A DNA stretch of 22,910 bases from an uncultured Eubacteriales bacterium. Its GTDB lineage: Bacteria; Bacillota; Clostridia; Oscillospirales; CAG-272. The translations under genes were made by a program, and so were the position numbers. Location: positions 1 through 22,910 of the forward strand of contig CAKSEM010000004.1 in the NCBI GenBank assembly GCA_934446485.1. The letters are read 5' to 3'. A model generated the notes under the pieces. The model saw nothing but the letters and a program-made list of their open reading frames with translations, did no database searches and had not been told where the DNA came from. Positions within the stretch are counted from its first letter, which is position 1. Each line of letters starts with the position of its first letter. Positions 6,781 through 15,700 of this stretch are shown here, piece by piece.

Positions 6781-8009
6781 CTGCGCGGGATATCGATAGA
6801 ATCCGAGTTAATGTCCGAGCCGTTGTAAACGTTGCTGTCAAATATGCCGTCCGGGGACGCATAGTAGATCTCGTAGACCGACGGATCGGCATCGGAATTG
6901 AACATTCCGTTCCTGTCGAATATGCCGTTTGTTATTTCTTTATCATATATATTGTAGTTCTGATTGAGTGCCGAGATTGCCGCTGTACGGTTCATAACGT
7001 AGTGTGTGGCGTTGGTGTTTCCGGGGAGCGTCCGCAGATTGATTCCAGACAGGTCGCAGGAGAGAAGGCTCTTCGCAAAAAACACTATATCGGCAGCTGA
7101 CAGATCCGTCGTTAGATTCTTCGATATCTCACCTGCAAGCTCAGTCAGCATCGACACATTTGTTATGCTGAGGCTGCTCTTCATCCTGTTGAAGAGGGCG
7201 ACAAGGAATATCTTTTGTGCGTTTTGACGTCCGAGATCCGCCGTAAGGTATCCGCTGCGGTAACGAACGAAGCCTTCGGCAGCCGCACCGTCGAGCATCT
7301 GGTGACCGGCGGGAATATTAATGTTGAGATCCTGCGCCGGATCGTAGTAGGTCATAGCCGCAGGTACGTCGATCTCTACTCCACCTAAAATATCGACTAT
7401 GTTGCGGAATCCCTCGAGATCCATAATCGCCGAATAGTTTATATCTATGCATAGGCTGTCCTCAATGAGCGACGTCACATCGAGGAGTGCCGGCTTCACC
7501 GGATCGTTCTCCCCCGACCGCTGACGGCTGAGGTAATGATCCGCAAAGAGCTCGTTAATCTTGTTGGTGCCGGTGCTCACACCGTCTACGCTCTGCACAT
7601 ACGTGTCGCGCGGCAGCTGCATTACTGTAATGCCTCCGGTGTTGTTGTTTATGTTTATAAGCATAAAAACATCCGTCAGCATAGCCTCACGGTCAAGACC
7701 GAGAAGAAGTATGTTGTACGTACCGTCGACCGTCTCATAGTCATGTGAGATCGTGATTTCGTTGCCGTTTTCGTCAGTCACCCGCTCAATAAATCGCCGC
7801 GGAGAGCCGGCAGACGGTTTGTAAAGCACAAAATACGTGACACACGAAAGCAGCGCCACATAAAGCGCCAATATGACGGCAGCTATAATCCAACCCTTTT
7901 TCGTTACGCGTTGCCGACGGCGAACCTTTCCGTTTGCGGGTCGCCTTTGCACATTGTACATATTACCGTTCATTGAAGCTATGCCAAACCTTTCGTCGCC
8001 GTGCCTCAA
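6777..8009 (-). CDS. LytR-CpsA-Psr (LCP) family protein, copy 1
   Basis: 410 residues from the TTG start. LCP enzymes transfer undecaprenyl-linked glycopolymers such as wall teichoic acid onto peptidoglycan at the outer membrane face. A basic cytoplasmic N-terminus (KVRRRQRVTKKG) precedes one membrane span at about 39-61; the rest is extracellular. The LCP core is present: YNILLLGLDREAMLTDVFML, QLPRDTYV, TNKINELF, GGVEIDVPAAM, FVRYRSG and DLGRQNAQK. Start is uncertain: TTG 8009 overlaps the previous stop by 4 bp (TTGA), while ATG 7973 is 12 codons later; neither has a clear ribosome binding site. It is a close paralogue of the gene just upstream and probably arose by tandem duplication. The polymer transferred is unknown. 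Confidence 0.93.
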   Translation of the reverse strand: MRHGDERFGIASMNGNMYNVQRRPANGKVRRRQRVTKKGWIIAAVILALYVALLSCVTYFVLYKPSAGSPRRFIERVTDENGNEITISHDYETVDGTYNILLLGLDREAMLTDVFMLININNNTGGITVMQLPRDTYVQSVDGVSTGTNKINELFADHYLSRQRSGENDPVKPALLDVTSLIEDSLCIDINYSAIMDLEGFRNIVDILGGVEIDVPAAMTYYDPAQDLNINIPAGHQMLDGAAAEGFVRYRSGYLTADLGRQNAQKIFLVALFNRMKSSLSITNVSMLTELAGEISKNLTTDLSAADIVFFAKSLLSCDLSGINLRTLPGNTNATHYVMNRTAAISALNQNYNIYDKEITNGIFDRNGMFNSDADPSVYEIYYASPDGIFDSNVYNGSDINSDSIDIPRR

Positions 8010-9247
8010 TGGCGCGGTATTTCTATCGGATTCTCGCTTATCTCCTGACCGTTATAGACAGAGTTGTCGTACACCTGATCCGCAGGCAGGTAATATGCTT
8101 CGTTCATCGAATACACCCACGAGCAGTTAAATATACCTGCGGTATCAAATATACCGTCGGTTATCGGCTTGTCGTATACATTGTAGCTTGCGTTTATGAC
8201 ATCGCGTGCCGCAGCACGGTTTATCACATAGTATGAGTTTGCAAGATTGCCGGGAATGGTCATCATGTTCATGGACGAGAGGTCGCAAGAGAGAAGGTTC
8301 TTCGCATAGTACACGAGATCCCCGACGGACATATCCGATACGAGGTTGTTCGATATCTCTCCCGCAAGCTCAGTGAGCTTTGAAACATTCGTAATGGAGA
8401 CCGTGCTCTTGACCTTACTGAAGAGCGCGGAGAGGAACTGCTTCTGGGCGTTCTGACGTCCGAGGTCTGCCGTAAGATATCCGGCGCGGTAGCGCACGAA
8501 CCCTTCTGCCGCCGCACCGTTGAGTGTCTGATGACCCGCAGGAATGTTGATATTGAGGTTCTGTGCCGGATCGTAGTAGGTCATCGCCGCAGGCACGTCA
8601 ATCTCTACCCCGCCGAGCGCATCAACGATGTTTATAAATCCGTCGAGATCCATGATCGCAGAGTTGCTGATCTCGATAGAAAGGTTCTCTTCAAGCATTT
8701 CGGTCAGCGACATAAGTGCGTGTTTGTACGCCGCGTCCTCTGACTCACCGGAGCCGTAATAGCTGTAATAATACGTTGAAAAGACCGCGTTTATCTTGTT
8801 TGTCGGAATAGAAATGCCGTCATTGTCGGAAATCCACGTATCTCGCGGGATCTGAGTTACGGTTATGGTATTTTCGTTGTTGTTTACATTCACGAGCATA
8901 AATACATCCGTAAGCATAGCAGCGCGGTCATGTCCGAGCAGGAGTATATTATACGTACCGTCAATAGCATTGTGTACAGTCTCAACCCTGACTACACGTC
9001 CGTCGGAGTCCGTCACGGTCTCGATAAAAACTTTCTTCCTCTGATCTATCTTCGGGCGGTAAAATACGACGAAAGAGACTGCCGCTATGACTGCAGCGTA
9101 GAGCACAAGAATCACGCTGATCGCGATCTTCTTCCCCTTTGACAGTCCCCGACGGTGCTTCTTCTTGATGTCAGCGCCCTCCGGCGTCATATCCTTACTC
9201 AGTTTTTTATCACGCTTTTTCATAATATACGCTCGGTGAACAGTCAC
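8006..9247 (-). CDS. LytR-CpsA-Psr (LCP) family protein, copy 2
   Basis: 413 residues. Same layout as its neighbour: Lys/Arg-rich N-terminus (KKKHRRGLSKGKK), one membrane span at about 42-66, then an extracellular LCP domain with YNILLLGHDRAAMLTDVFML, QIPRDTWI, TNKINAVF, GGVEIDVPAAM and FVRYRAG. The central stretch from GGVEIDVP to TNVS is almost the same in both copies, whereas the N- and C-terminal parts diverge. The GTG at 9247 follows AAAGGAG by only 3 nt; ATG 9223 is an alternative without a ribosome binding site. It lies 24 bp after yqeK, so it belongs to the same operon. Confidence 0.93.
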   Translation of the reverse strand: MTVHRAYIMKKRDKKLSKDMTPEGADIKKKHRRGLSKGKKIAISVILVLYAAVIAAVSFVVFYRPKIDQRKKVFIETVTDSDGRVVRVETVHNAIDGTYNILLLGHDRAAMLTDVFMLVNVNNNENTITVTQIPRDTWISDNDGISIPTNKINAVFSTYYYSYYGSGESEDAAYKHALMSLTEMLEENLSIEISNSAIMDLDGFINIVDALGGVEIDVPAAMTYYDPAQNLNINIPAGHQTLNGAAAEGFVRYRAGYLTADLGRQNAQKQFLSALFSKVKSTVSITNVSKLTELAGEISNNLVSDMSVGDLVYYAKNLLSCDLSSMNMMTIPGNLANSYYVINRAAARDVINASYNVYDKPITDGIFDTAGIFNCSWVYSMNEAYYLPADQVYDNSVYNGQEISENPIEIPRH

Positions 9248-9271
9248 CGGCTCCTTTACATTTGATTGGTG

Positions 9272-9907
9272 TTACGCACGCGCCTGCTCGGACAGCCCGA
9301 GGAAGTAATTTCTCGCTCCCACTGTGTCGAGATCGATCGCCGCTCCCTCTTCAAGAAGGCACGCTACGGTCAGGTCGAACGATTTAACCATAGTCCGAAT
9401 AAGAAGATCGTTCGGATCGTCTCCTGCCGAAAGCCCGCCGTCAAAATATCTGCGCAGCTTTACGCAATCGGGAAACGTCCGCGTTTCTTCTATATAGTCC
9501 GCCAGGTACACAATCGCCTCAAACACAGTCATATCGCAGTGCCCCGTCGTGTGCCACCTGACTCCGGATATAACCTCGGGATCCGCAAAGTCAGGAAAAT
9601 CCTGCGGAATCAGCGCCGCCGCAGTCCGTGCATGGAACGTTTTCGGCGACATCATATCGAACTTACCGATAATTATATCAAATTTTGCAAAGTATTGCAA
9701 CTGTTTTTCTAAATCGAGCCGTTTCGTTATGTCGTGAAGCAGCGCCGCAGCCCTCAGCTTCATTACACGTTCGGGCAGATAGATCTCCCCGAGACGAGCA
9801 GCACAGCGTTCAACCGCAAGTGTGTGTGTGTACCGTTTTTCGGTAAGATACGGTCTGACGCGCTCCCGCAGGGACTGTAAATCTTCTTCGTTAAATCCGC
9901 AAACCAT
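9272..9907 (-). CDS. yqeK: HD-domain hydrolase, YqeK family (probable Ap4A hydrolase)
   Basis: 211 residues. YqeK-family HD proteins hydrolyse diadenosine tetraphosphate symmetrically to two ADP in Firmicutes. Metal-binding candidates are His28 (KRYTHTLAVE), His58-Asp59 (LLHDITK), the later His in RWHTTGHCDM and Asp in YLADYIE. Start: the open frame extends upstream into nadD, but ATG 9907 is preceded by GGAGGAAG at an ideal distance and gives the normal family length. It lies 22 bp downstream of nadD, the usual partner; both concern adenylylated nucleotide metabolism. Confidence 0.93.
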   Translation of the reverse strand: MVCGFNEEDLQSLRERVRPYLTEKRYTHTLAVERCAARLGEIYLPERVMKLRAAALLHDITKRLDLEKQLQYFAKFDIIIGKFDMMSPKTFHARTAAALIPQDFPDFADPEVISGVRWHTTGHCDMTVFEAIVYLADYIEETRTFPDCVKLRRYFDGGLSAGDDPNDLLIRTMVKSFDLTVACLLEEGAAIDLDTVGARNYFLGLSEQARA

Positions 9908-9929
9908 AGACACTTCCTCCGTCAAGGAT

Positions 9930-10553
9930 TCAGTCACGGTACATTCCGTGAACAGTAATATAATCGCACACCTGTGCCGGAACGGCTGACGATACATCTC
10001 CGCCGCGGGCAACAGTCTGCCTGATCTCGGTAGATGATGCCGGATACGGCGGCGCGTCGATCAGTGATACACGGGCGCCGAAGCGCTCCTCGTACTCGCG
10101 CGCCTTTGCGCGTATGAGCGCCTCCCCGTCATCATATCTGCGCATACATACAATGTGCGACATGCGGAATATTTCGTCAGGCTCTCTCCATCGGTCGAGG
10201 GTGAGAAACATATCGTCTCCGCAAAGCATAAACAGCACGGCACCGCCCGACACATCATGCAGATGCCGTAAAGTATCGACGGTGTAGCTGATCCCGCTCC
10301 GCACGATCTCATAATCCGACACAACAACGCCGTCGATATCACCGAACGCCGCTTTGCACATTTCAAACCGCCGGATCGGATCGTCGGCATGATCTATCTG
10401 CTTATGCGGTGGGATATTGGCAGGCATAATATAGAGTATGTCGAGCTTTTCGGCACAGATAAAATTTCTCGCAGCACGCACATGGCCTATGTGCGGCGGA
10501 TCAAAGGTTCCGCCGTAAAGCCCGATCCTCTGCGGCGCATCAGAAACTGTCAT
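9930..10553 (-). CDS. nadD: Nicotinate-nucleotide adenylyltransferase
   Basis: 207 residues. Converts nicotinate mononucleotide and ATP to deamido-NAD in NAD synthesis. The nucleotidyltransferase signature GGTFDPPHIGH is at 14-24 (H21 and H24). Further family marks are PANIPPHK, SYTVDTLRHL, FMLCGDDMF and the C-terminal SSTEIRQ. ATG 10553 has GGAG 6 nt upstream. Length is normal. Upstream is a 200-bp spacer, so it may have its own promoter although I see none. Confidence 0.97.
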   Translation of the reverse strand: MTVSDAPQRIGLYGGTFDPPHIGHVRAARNFICAEKLDILYIMPANIPPHKQIDHADDPIRRFEMCKAAFGDIDGVVVSDYEIVRSGISYTVDTLRHLHDVSGGAVLFMLCGDDMFLTLDRWREPDEIFRMSHIVCMRRYDDGEALIRAKAREYEERFGARVSLIDAPPYPASSTEIRQTVARGGDVSSAVPAQVCDYITVHGMYRD

Positions 10554-10753
10554 CTAAATCTCCATTTCTCCGCAAAGGCAGCGGAATCGGATCGGAAATC
10601 TCCCGGGGGCACCGCTCAAAAAACGGCTGCGGCGGGAGTCCTCCTTGTCGGTGTTTCAAGAACAAAACCGTTTTGTTTCGGCATAAAAGCGAACTCAACT
10701 CATACGCCGGATTCTCCGCTCTCCATCAAAGCGACCTAAGCTGAACCCGGCTT
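10554..10753. other. Unexplained 200-bp spacer between yhbY and nadD
   Basis: The largest gap in the right-hand cluster. It contains a 17-bp palindrome at 10661-10677 (AACAAAAC, C, GTTTTGTT), an inverted GGAGTCCTCC with an internal AAGGAGGA on the minus strand, and a T6 run (minus) next to GC-rich sequence. A 22-codon ATG frame (10684 to 10616, minus) has no ribosome binding site. No intrinsic terminator with a proper stem next to the T-run was found. Its function is unknown. Confidence 0.5.
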
Positions 10754-11059
10754 TTACGCTAAGATATCTTTGGATATGATCCGGCGCTCCTCGTTGCGGC
10801 TCTCGCGAAAAAGAACAAATTTGCGTCCGACGACCGATACCACATCGGCTCCCACGCGCTGTGCTATAGTATCGGCGCCTTCGCGCGAAGTCATACCGGC
10901 ACTCTCAAGTGTCGTCATCTTTATAAGCTCGTGCGCATCAAGCGCATCGTCGATCATTTTGATCTGTGCGTCGGAAATTCCGCCCTTACCTATCTGCGAT
11001 ATGGGCTGGATACCGTTTGCAAGCGCTCTGAGGCGCGCTCTCTGTTTACTGTTCAGCAT
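10754..11059 (-). CDS. yhbY: YhbY-family (CRM domain) RNA-binding protein
   Basis: 101 residues, one CRM (CRS1/YhbY) domain. Family members bind pre-50S ribosomal particles and act in large-subunit assembly. Visible marks: MLNSKQRARLRALANGIQP, the GKGG loop (IGKGGIS), ALDAHELIKM and GADVVSVVGRKFVLFRES. ATG 11059 is preceded by AAAGG 7 nt away. It follows rdgB by 33 bp and sits in the usual region upstream of nadD. Confidence 0.93.
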   Translation of the reverse strand: MLNSKQRARLRALANGIQPISQIGKGGISDAQIKMIDDALDAHELIKMTTLESAGMTSREGADTIAQRVGADVVSVVGRKFVLFRESRNEERRIISKDILA

Positions 11060-11092
11060 ATATCTGCCTTTCTGTTTTCGATAATCTGAAGA

Positions 11093-11782
11093 TCACAGAA
11101 GACCCGGCACACTGCCGAGAAGCTCCGTAAACTTCTCCATGGCGCGTCCTCTGTGACTGATGCGGTTCTTCTCTTCATGCGACGCTTCGGCAAACGTCTT
11201 GCCGAGATCACACGATTCAAATAAGCTATCGTACCCGAAGCCGCCGCACCCGCGCTCCGACGTGAGTATCACGCCTCGACATTCACCGCGCACCGTGGCA
11301 CAACGCTCCGCCGAAACTCCGTCCGGCAGCACCGTGCCCTCCGGCGGACGGTATCGCTCGGGAATTTCGATGCCGCACCCCTCGGGAAGCACGAGTGATA
11401 TCACGCAGACGAACGCTCCTCCGCGCTCCGACGGTGCTGCACCGTGAAGCTCCGAGACAAGGCGGCGGCGATTGGCTGCGTCAACCTCCGCTCCGGTTCC
11501 GGTCTGTCCCGAATATCTTGCCGAATATATCCCCGGTGCACCTCCGAGCGCATCAACGCAAAGTCCGGAATCGTCCGCCATTCCGATATATCCGCGAGAG
11601 GCAGGGAGTGCAGCCTTTATAAGCGAATTTTCGCAGAAGCTCCGTCCGTTCTCTTCGATATCTCCAGTGTATCCGATATCCGAGAGCGAGAGAACCCGGA
11701 TACCGCTGCCGAGCGGCTCTAAGAGCGAGCGGAGCTCGGACACCTTACCCTGATTGTGAGATGCCAGAACGATATCAGTCAT
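11093..11782 (-). CDS. rdgB: RdgB/HAM1-family XTP/dITP pyrophosphatase
   Basis: 229 residues against about 200 for the family. Hydrolyses dITP and XTP to monophosphates, keeping deaminated purines out of DNA. Seen: IVLASHNQGKVSELRSLL, ADDSGLCVDALGGAPGIYSARYSG, GFGYDSLF and the C-terminal SHRGRAMEKF. Start: ATG 11782 has AGGAGGAG at an ideal distance and gives MTDIVLASHNQGK; the longer open frame lies inside ftsY and is rejected. It overlaps the end of ftsY by 8 bp. Oddity: about 25 extra residues (GIEIPERYRPPEGTVLPDG and on) lie between the beta strand ending LVLPEGC and the ATVRGECRGVI strand. Confidence 0.93.
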   Translation of the reverse strand: MTDIVLASHNQGKVSELRSLLEPLGSGIRVLSLSDIGYTGDIEENGRSFCENSLIKAALPASRGYIGMADDSGLCVDALGGAPGIYSARYSGQTGTGAEVDAANRRRLVSELHGAAPSERGGAFVCVISLVLPEGCGIEIPERYRPPEGTVLPDGVSAERCATVRGECRGVILTSERGCGGFGYDSLFESCDLGKTFAEASHEEKNRISHRGRAMEKFTELLGSVPGLL

Positions 11783-12707
11783 CCCCGTCTCCTCCTGTGC
11801 CGTCGTCAAGCAGAGCCCCGACGAACTGTTCGGCATCAAACGGCTGCATATCATCGATTCCCTCGCCGACTCCGATAAACTTGACGGGTATGCCGACACT
11901 GCGGCGAATCGAGAATACGGCGCCGCCCTTTGCGGTTCCGTCGAGCTTGGTGAGCACCAACCCCGTTATATCCGCAACCGCACCGAACTCCTTTGCCTGA
12001 ACGATAGCATTCTGCCCCGTCGTTGCATCGAGAACGAGCAGCGTTTCCACCGATGAATCGGGAAGCTCACGCCCTATAACACGGCTTATCTTTGCAAGCT
12101 CATCCATTAGATTTCGCTTGTTGTGGAGCCTCCCCGCCGTATCTACTATAAGAACATCGGCATCGCGTCTGCGTGCCGCTGCGGCAGCGTCGTAAACGAC
12201 AGCCGCAGGATCCGATCCCTCATTCTGGCGTATAAGATCGACCCCGGCGCGGTCGCACCACACAGCAAGCTGTTCTATTGCGGCAGCCCTGAATGTATCG
12301 GCAGCCGCAACGATTACGCTCTTACCGTGCGACTTCAGATTTGCCGCAATTTTTCCGATAGACGTGGTCTTTCCGACCCCGTTGACACCGATAACAAGTA
12401 TGACCGACGGGTGCGTATCGAGCTTCAGGCTCTCGCCCTCGCCGACGAGTTCACGGAGTATCTCGGAAAGCGCAGCTCTCACATCACTTGCCTCGCGGAT
12501 CCTGCCGCTCTTGATCCTCGAGCGCAGTTCATCGATAATGTATTCCGTCGTTTCGACTCCGACATCGGAACAGATGAGTACCTCCTCAAGCTCCTCGAGA
12601 AGCTCCTCATCCACCTTTGTAAAGCTGCTGATGACGGAATCTATCTGCCCCATCACCGCATCCTTAGTCCGCCGCAGTCCCATCTTCAATTTATCAAAGA
12701 ATGCCAT
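11775..12707 (-). CDS. ftsY: Signal recognition particle receptor FtsY
   Basis: 310 residues. GTPase that docks SRP-ribosome complexes at the membrane for co-translational insertion. The N domain spans about 1-95 (ELLEELEEVLICSDVGVETT); in the G domain, G1 GVNGVGKTT is at 107-115, DTFRAAA 137-143, DTAGR 189-193 and TKLDG 253-257. The long acidic A domain of E. coli FtsY is absent, as is normal in Firmicutes. ATG 12707 gives MAFFDKLKMGLRRTKD, the usual start; the ribosome binding site is weak. It lies 69 bp after smc. Confidence 0.97.
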   Translation of the reverse strand: MAFFDKLKMGLRRTKDAVMGQIDSVISSFTKVDEELLEELEEVLICSDVGVETTEYIIDELRSRIKSGRIREASDVRAALSEILRELVGEGESLKLDTHPSVILVIGVNGVGKTTSIGKIAANLKSHGKSVIVAAADTFRAAAIEQLAVWCDRAGVDLIRQNEGSDPAAVVYDAAAAARRRDADVLIVDTAGRLHNKRNLMDELAKISRVIGRELPDSSVETLLVLDATTGQNAIVQAKEFGAVADITGLVLTKLDGTAKGGAVFSIRRSVGIPVKFIGVGEGIDDMQPFDAEQFVGALLDDGTGGDGDD

Positions 12708-12763
12708 AGTTTTACCAGCGCTCCCGCACAGCGAAAGCTTCCTTTCTCGGTATATCTGCTCTC

Positions 12764-12772
12764 ATTATATCA
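12764..12772 (-). promoter_or_regulatory. Possible extended -10 promoter for ftsY
   Basis: In the smc-ftsY gap the minus strand has TGATATAAT, that is TGN directly before a perfect TATAAT. No good -35 is visible, as is often so for extended -10 promoters. It would give a leader of about 50 nt to the ftsY ATG. It overlaps the smc stop region. Confidence 0.4.
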
Positions 12773-12776
12773 AGCA

Positions 12777-15700
12777 TCACTTCTCAGAGCTGTGTTCGGA
12801 CAGGAATCTGTCGTTTTCGTCCGCTGCCGCAACATCGAGCGTGAACACCTTTGAGACTCCGCGGCGCGGCATAGTCACGCCGTACAGCGTATCTGCAATG
12901 TCCATAGTTCCGCGGCGGTGGGTGATCATGATGATCTGCATCTCGGAAGAATAGCGGCGCACATAGTTTGCGACACGCGTGACGTTCACTTCGTCAAGCG
13001 CCGCTTCTATCTCATCGAATATACAGAACGGTGACGGGCTGTATTTGATAAGTGCGAACATAAGCGCTATCGCGATGAATGCCTGTTCTCCTCCCGACAG
13101 AAGGCTCAGACTCTTTATGGTCTTTCCCGGAGGCGCTGCGGATATCTCGATCCCGCTCGTCAGTACGTCTTCGGGATCCGTGAGGGACAGCTCTGCCGAG
13201 CCGCCGCCGAAAAGATCACGGAACACCTCGCCGAAGTTGCGGTTGATCTTCTCAAACGCTTCGGTAAACATCCGGCGCATATCCTCTTCAATTCCGCGTA
13301 TGATGTCGGTAAGCTCACGGCGCGATGCCTCAAGATCATCCATCTGACGCTTTATGTAGTCGTAGCGCTCCTTAGTCTCGGAATACTCGTCGATCGCCGC
13401 AATATTTACATGTCCGAGCGACTTTATACCGGACTTCAGCTCTCCGAGCTCACGGGCGACCGCTGTGCGGTTTCCGTCCGTAACACGCTCGTACCCTTCG
13501 GACTCGCAGATCTCGGCGGCACCGTTATACGTCAACTCATATTCGTCCCACAAACGTGAGGTCATCTTATCAATATCGCCCTTGATAGATTCAAGCTTAT
13601 TCTGATTTTTTGTGTGCGCGACGAAGAGTATCTCCTTTTTGGAGCTCTGCTCCTTTTCACGTCGGCGCAGCTCCGTAAGCTGCGCTTCGATCCGGTCGCC
13701 CTCCTCATCGAGTGCCGTGCGGCGCTCCTCAAGCGCCACGATCTCTGCATCCTGCGCCTCTCCCGCGCGTGTCAGCTCACCGCTGCGCTCCGATGATGAA
13801 TCTATCTCCTCACGCAGACGGCGTGTCTCGCTCGCAGAACGGGCAATCTCCGCTTCGGCGGCGGTGATGCGTTCCTCCGTTTCCGCGGCGGCAGTCTGTG
13901 CCGTCTCAAGATCCTTGACGAGCCCCGCAAGCTCAACCTGTGCGTCTCCGAGAGTCTCTCTGAGCTCGTCCGCGCGTTCATCATACGCACCGCGCTCGGC
14001 AGCTACTGCCTCACGCTCTTCGATCTTCGCGTGTATGCGCTCCTCCGCCTCGCGGATCTTTGCTTCAAGCTTCTCTATATCTTCGGAGAAACGCGCGCGG
14101 TCCTCATCAAAGCGTACAACATCGCCCTCTAGCTTCGCTATCAGATCGGACGTGATGCGGTGCTTCGCTTCAAGCTCGCCGAGCGTGGTCTTTTCCACCG
14201 ACAGGAGCGATTCCATAAGCCGACGCTTCTCATCGGCATCGGAGCGCTCCGATGTAAGGCGCGATATCCGGGATTCCGACTCGCGAAGCTGTTTCTCTAT
14301 TTCATCTGCACGCCGCTCTCCGTCAGCACGCTCAGTCTTCATCGAATCTATCTGCGATGCACGGGAGAGCATTCCGCTGTCGCGGCGCGCAGAACCGCCC
14401 GTAAATGAGCCGCCCGCATTTATCTGCTGCCCGTCAAGCGTCACCGCACGCACGCGCCAACCGCGCGCACGCGCCATATCGGAGGCATTATCGATGTTGT
14501 CGAACACGCATATGCGTCCGACGACCGAGCGGACGATGTCGCGGTAACACTCATCGCACGTCACAAGCTCATCCGCAAATCCGATAAACCCGCGGCAAGA
14601 TGACGCGCTCTCCATATCGCGTGAGCGTGCCTGCGCCTTGACGGTCGTCATCGGATAGAATGTTGCTCTGCCCTCCCCCGCACGCTTCAGAACGGCAATT
14701 GCCGCCTTTGCCGATGCCTCATCGGACGTTACGATATTTTGCATCGCCTGTCCCATAGAGGTTTCAAGCGCTATCGTATATTTCGACTCCACACGTATAA
14801 GGTGCGAAAGCGGTCCGTGGATTCCCGTGAGGCGACCTGCAGACGATTCACTCATTACGAATCTTACACTGTTATTGTACCCTTCAAAGTGCTCGAGCAT
14901 CCGCTCCATCGCGGTAATTCTGCTCGTCTGAGCCTCGATCTTCGCCATAACCGTCGAGCGCTCCGCACGCAGCCTTTCCGCCTCCGCCGCTGCACCCGCA
15001 AGCGCTTCGTCGGCACGGCGGAACCGTGCGCCTTCGGTCTCGGCTCCGTTCTCGTACCCCGACACGCTTGTCCGTTCGGCGGCGATCGCACTCTCGAGAC
15101 GCGCAAGCTCATCTCGGTAGCCAGCAAGCTCACCGTCTATGCCTTCCTTGCGCTCGACACCGTCCGATATACTGTTCTTCAGGACGTTAAGGCGCACCCT
15201 GAAGTCTCCCGCCTCACTCTCGAGACGCTGCCTTTCGCGGAAGAGCGAGTCTACCGCCTCATCACGCGAATTGCGCTCGGCGATCGCTTCGTCGCGCTGT
15301 GCCGAAATCTCCCGACACCTCGCCTCAGCACCATCGATAGCCCCGCCGAGCTTTGCGGCAGTCTCTCTCAGTTCGGAGAGCTTTGATTTTGCACCGTCAA
15401 ACGTCTTCTGTGCCGTCTCCGAACGCTCCCTCTCATCATCGAGCAGCCGTCTTGCGTGCTGAGCGTTGTTCTCTATAAGCTTCGCATCGTTTTCAAGCTT
15501 TGACCGGCTCACCCGCGCCGTATTGATCTGATCCTGAAGCCTCGCCGAAGCTTCACGATTGCTGTGCGAAGCCCCGTATGAACGCTCGATCTGATCCTCA
15601 AGCTGTTTCATAGTATCGTCAGCCATCTCAAGCTCGTGCGATGACATCTTCGTGTCAGACTCCGTCTTCTCGAGCGCTGCCCTCTGACGGTCCATATCGT

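Noticed and set aside
10616..10684. 22-codon ATG frame in the yhbY-nadD spacer as a leader peptide gene
   Set aside because: No ribosome binding site and no run of regulatory codons; kept only as part of the spacer finding.
13612..14547. 311-residue Ser/Arg-rich open frame on the plus strand
   Set aside because: It is antisense to the smc coiled coil; the Ser/Arg composition comes from its Glu/Ala/Arg-rich codons.
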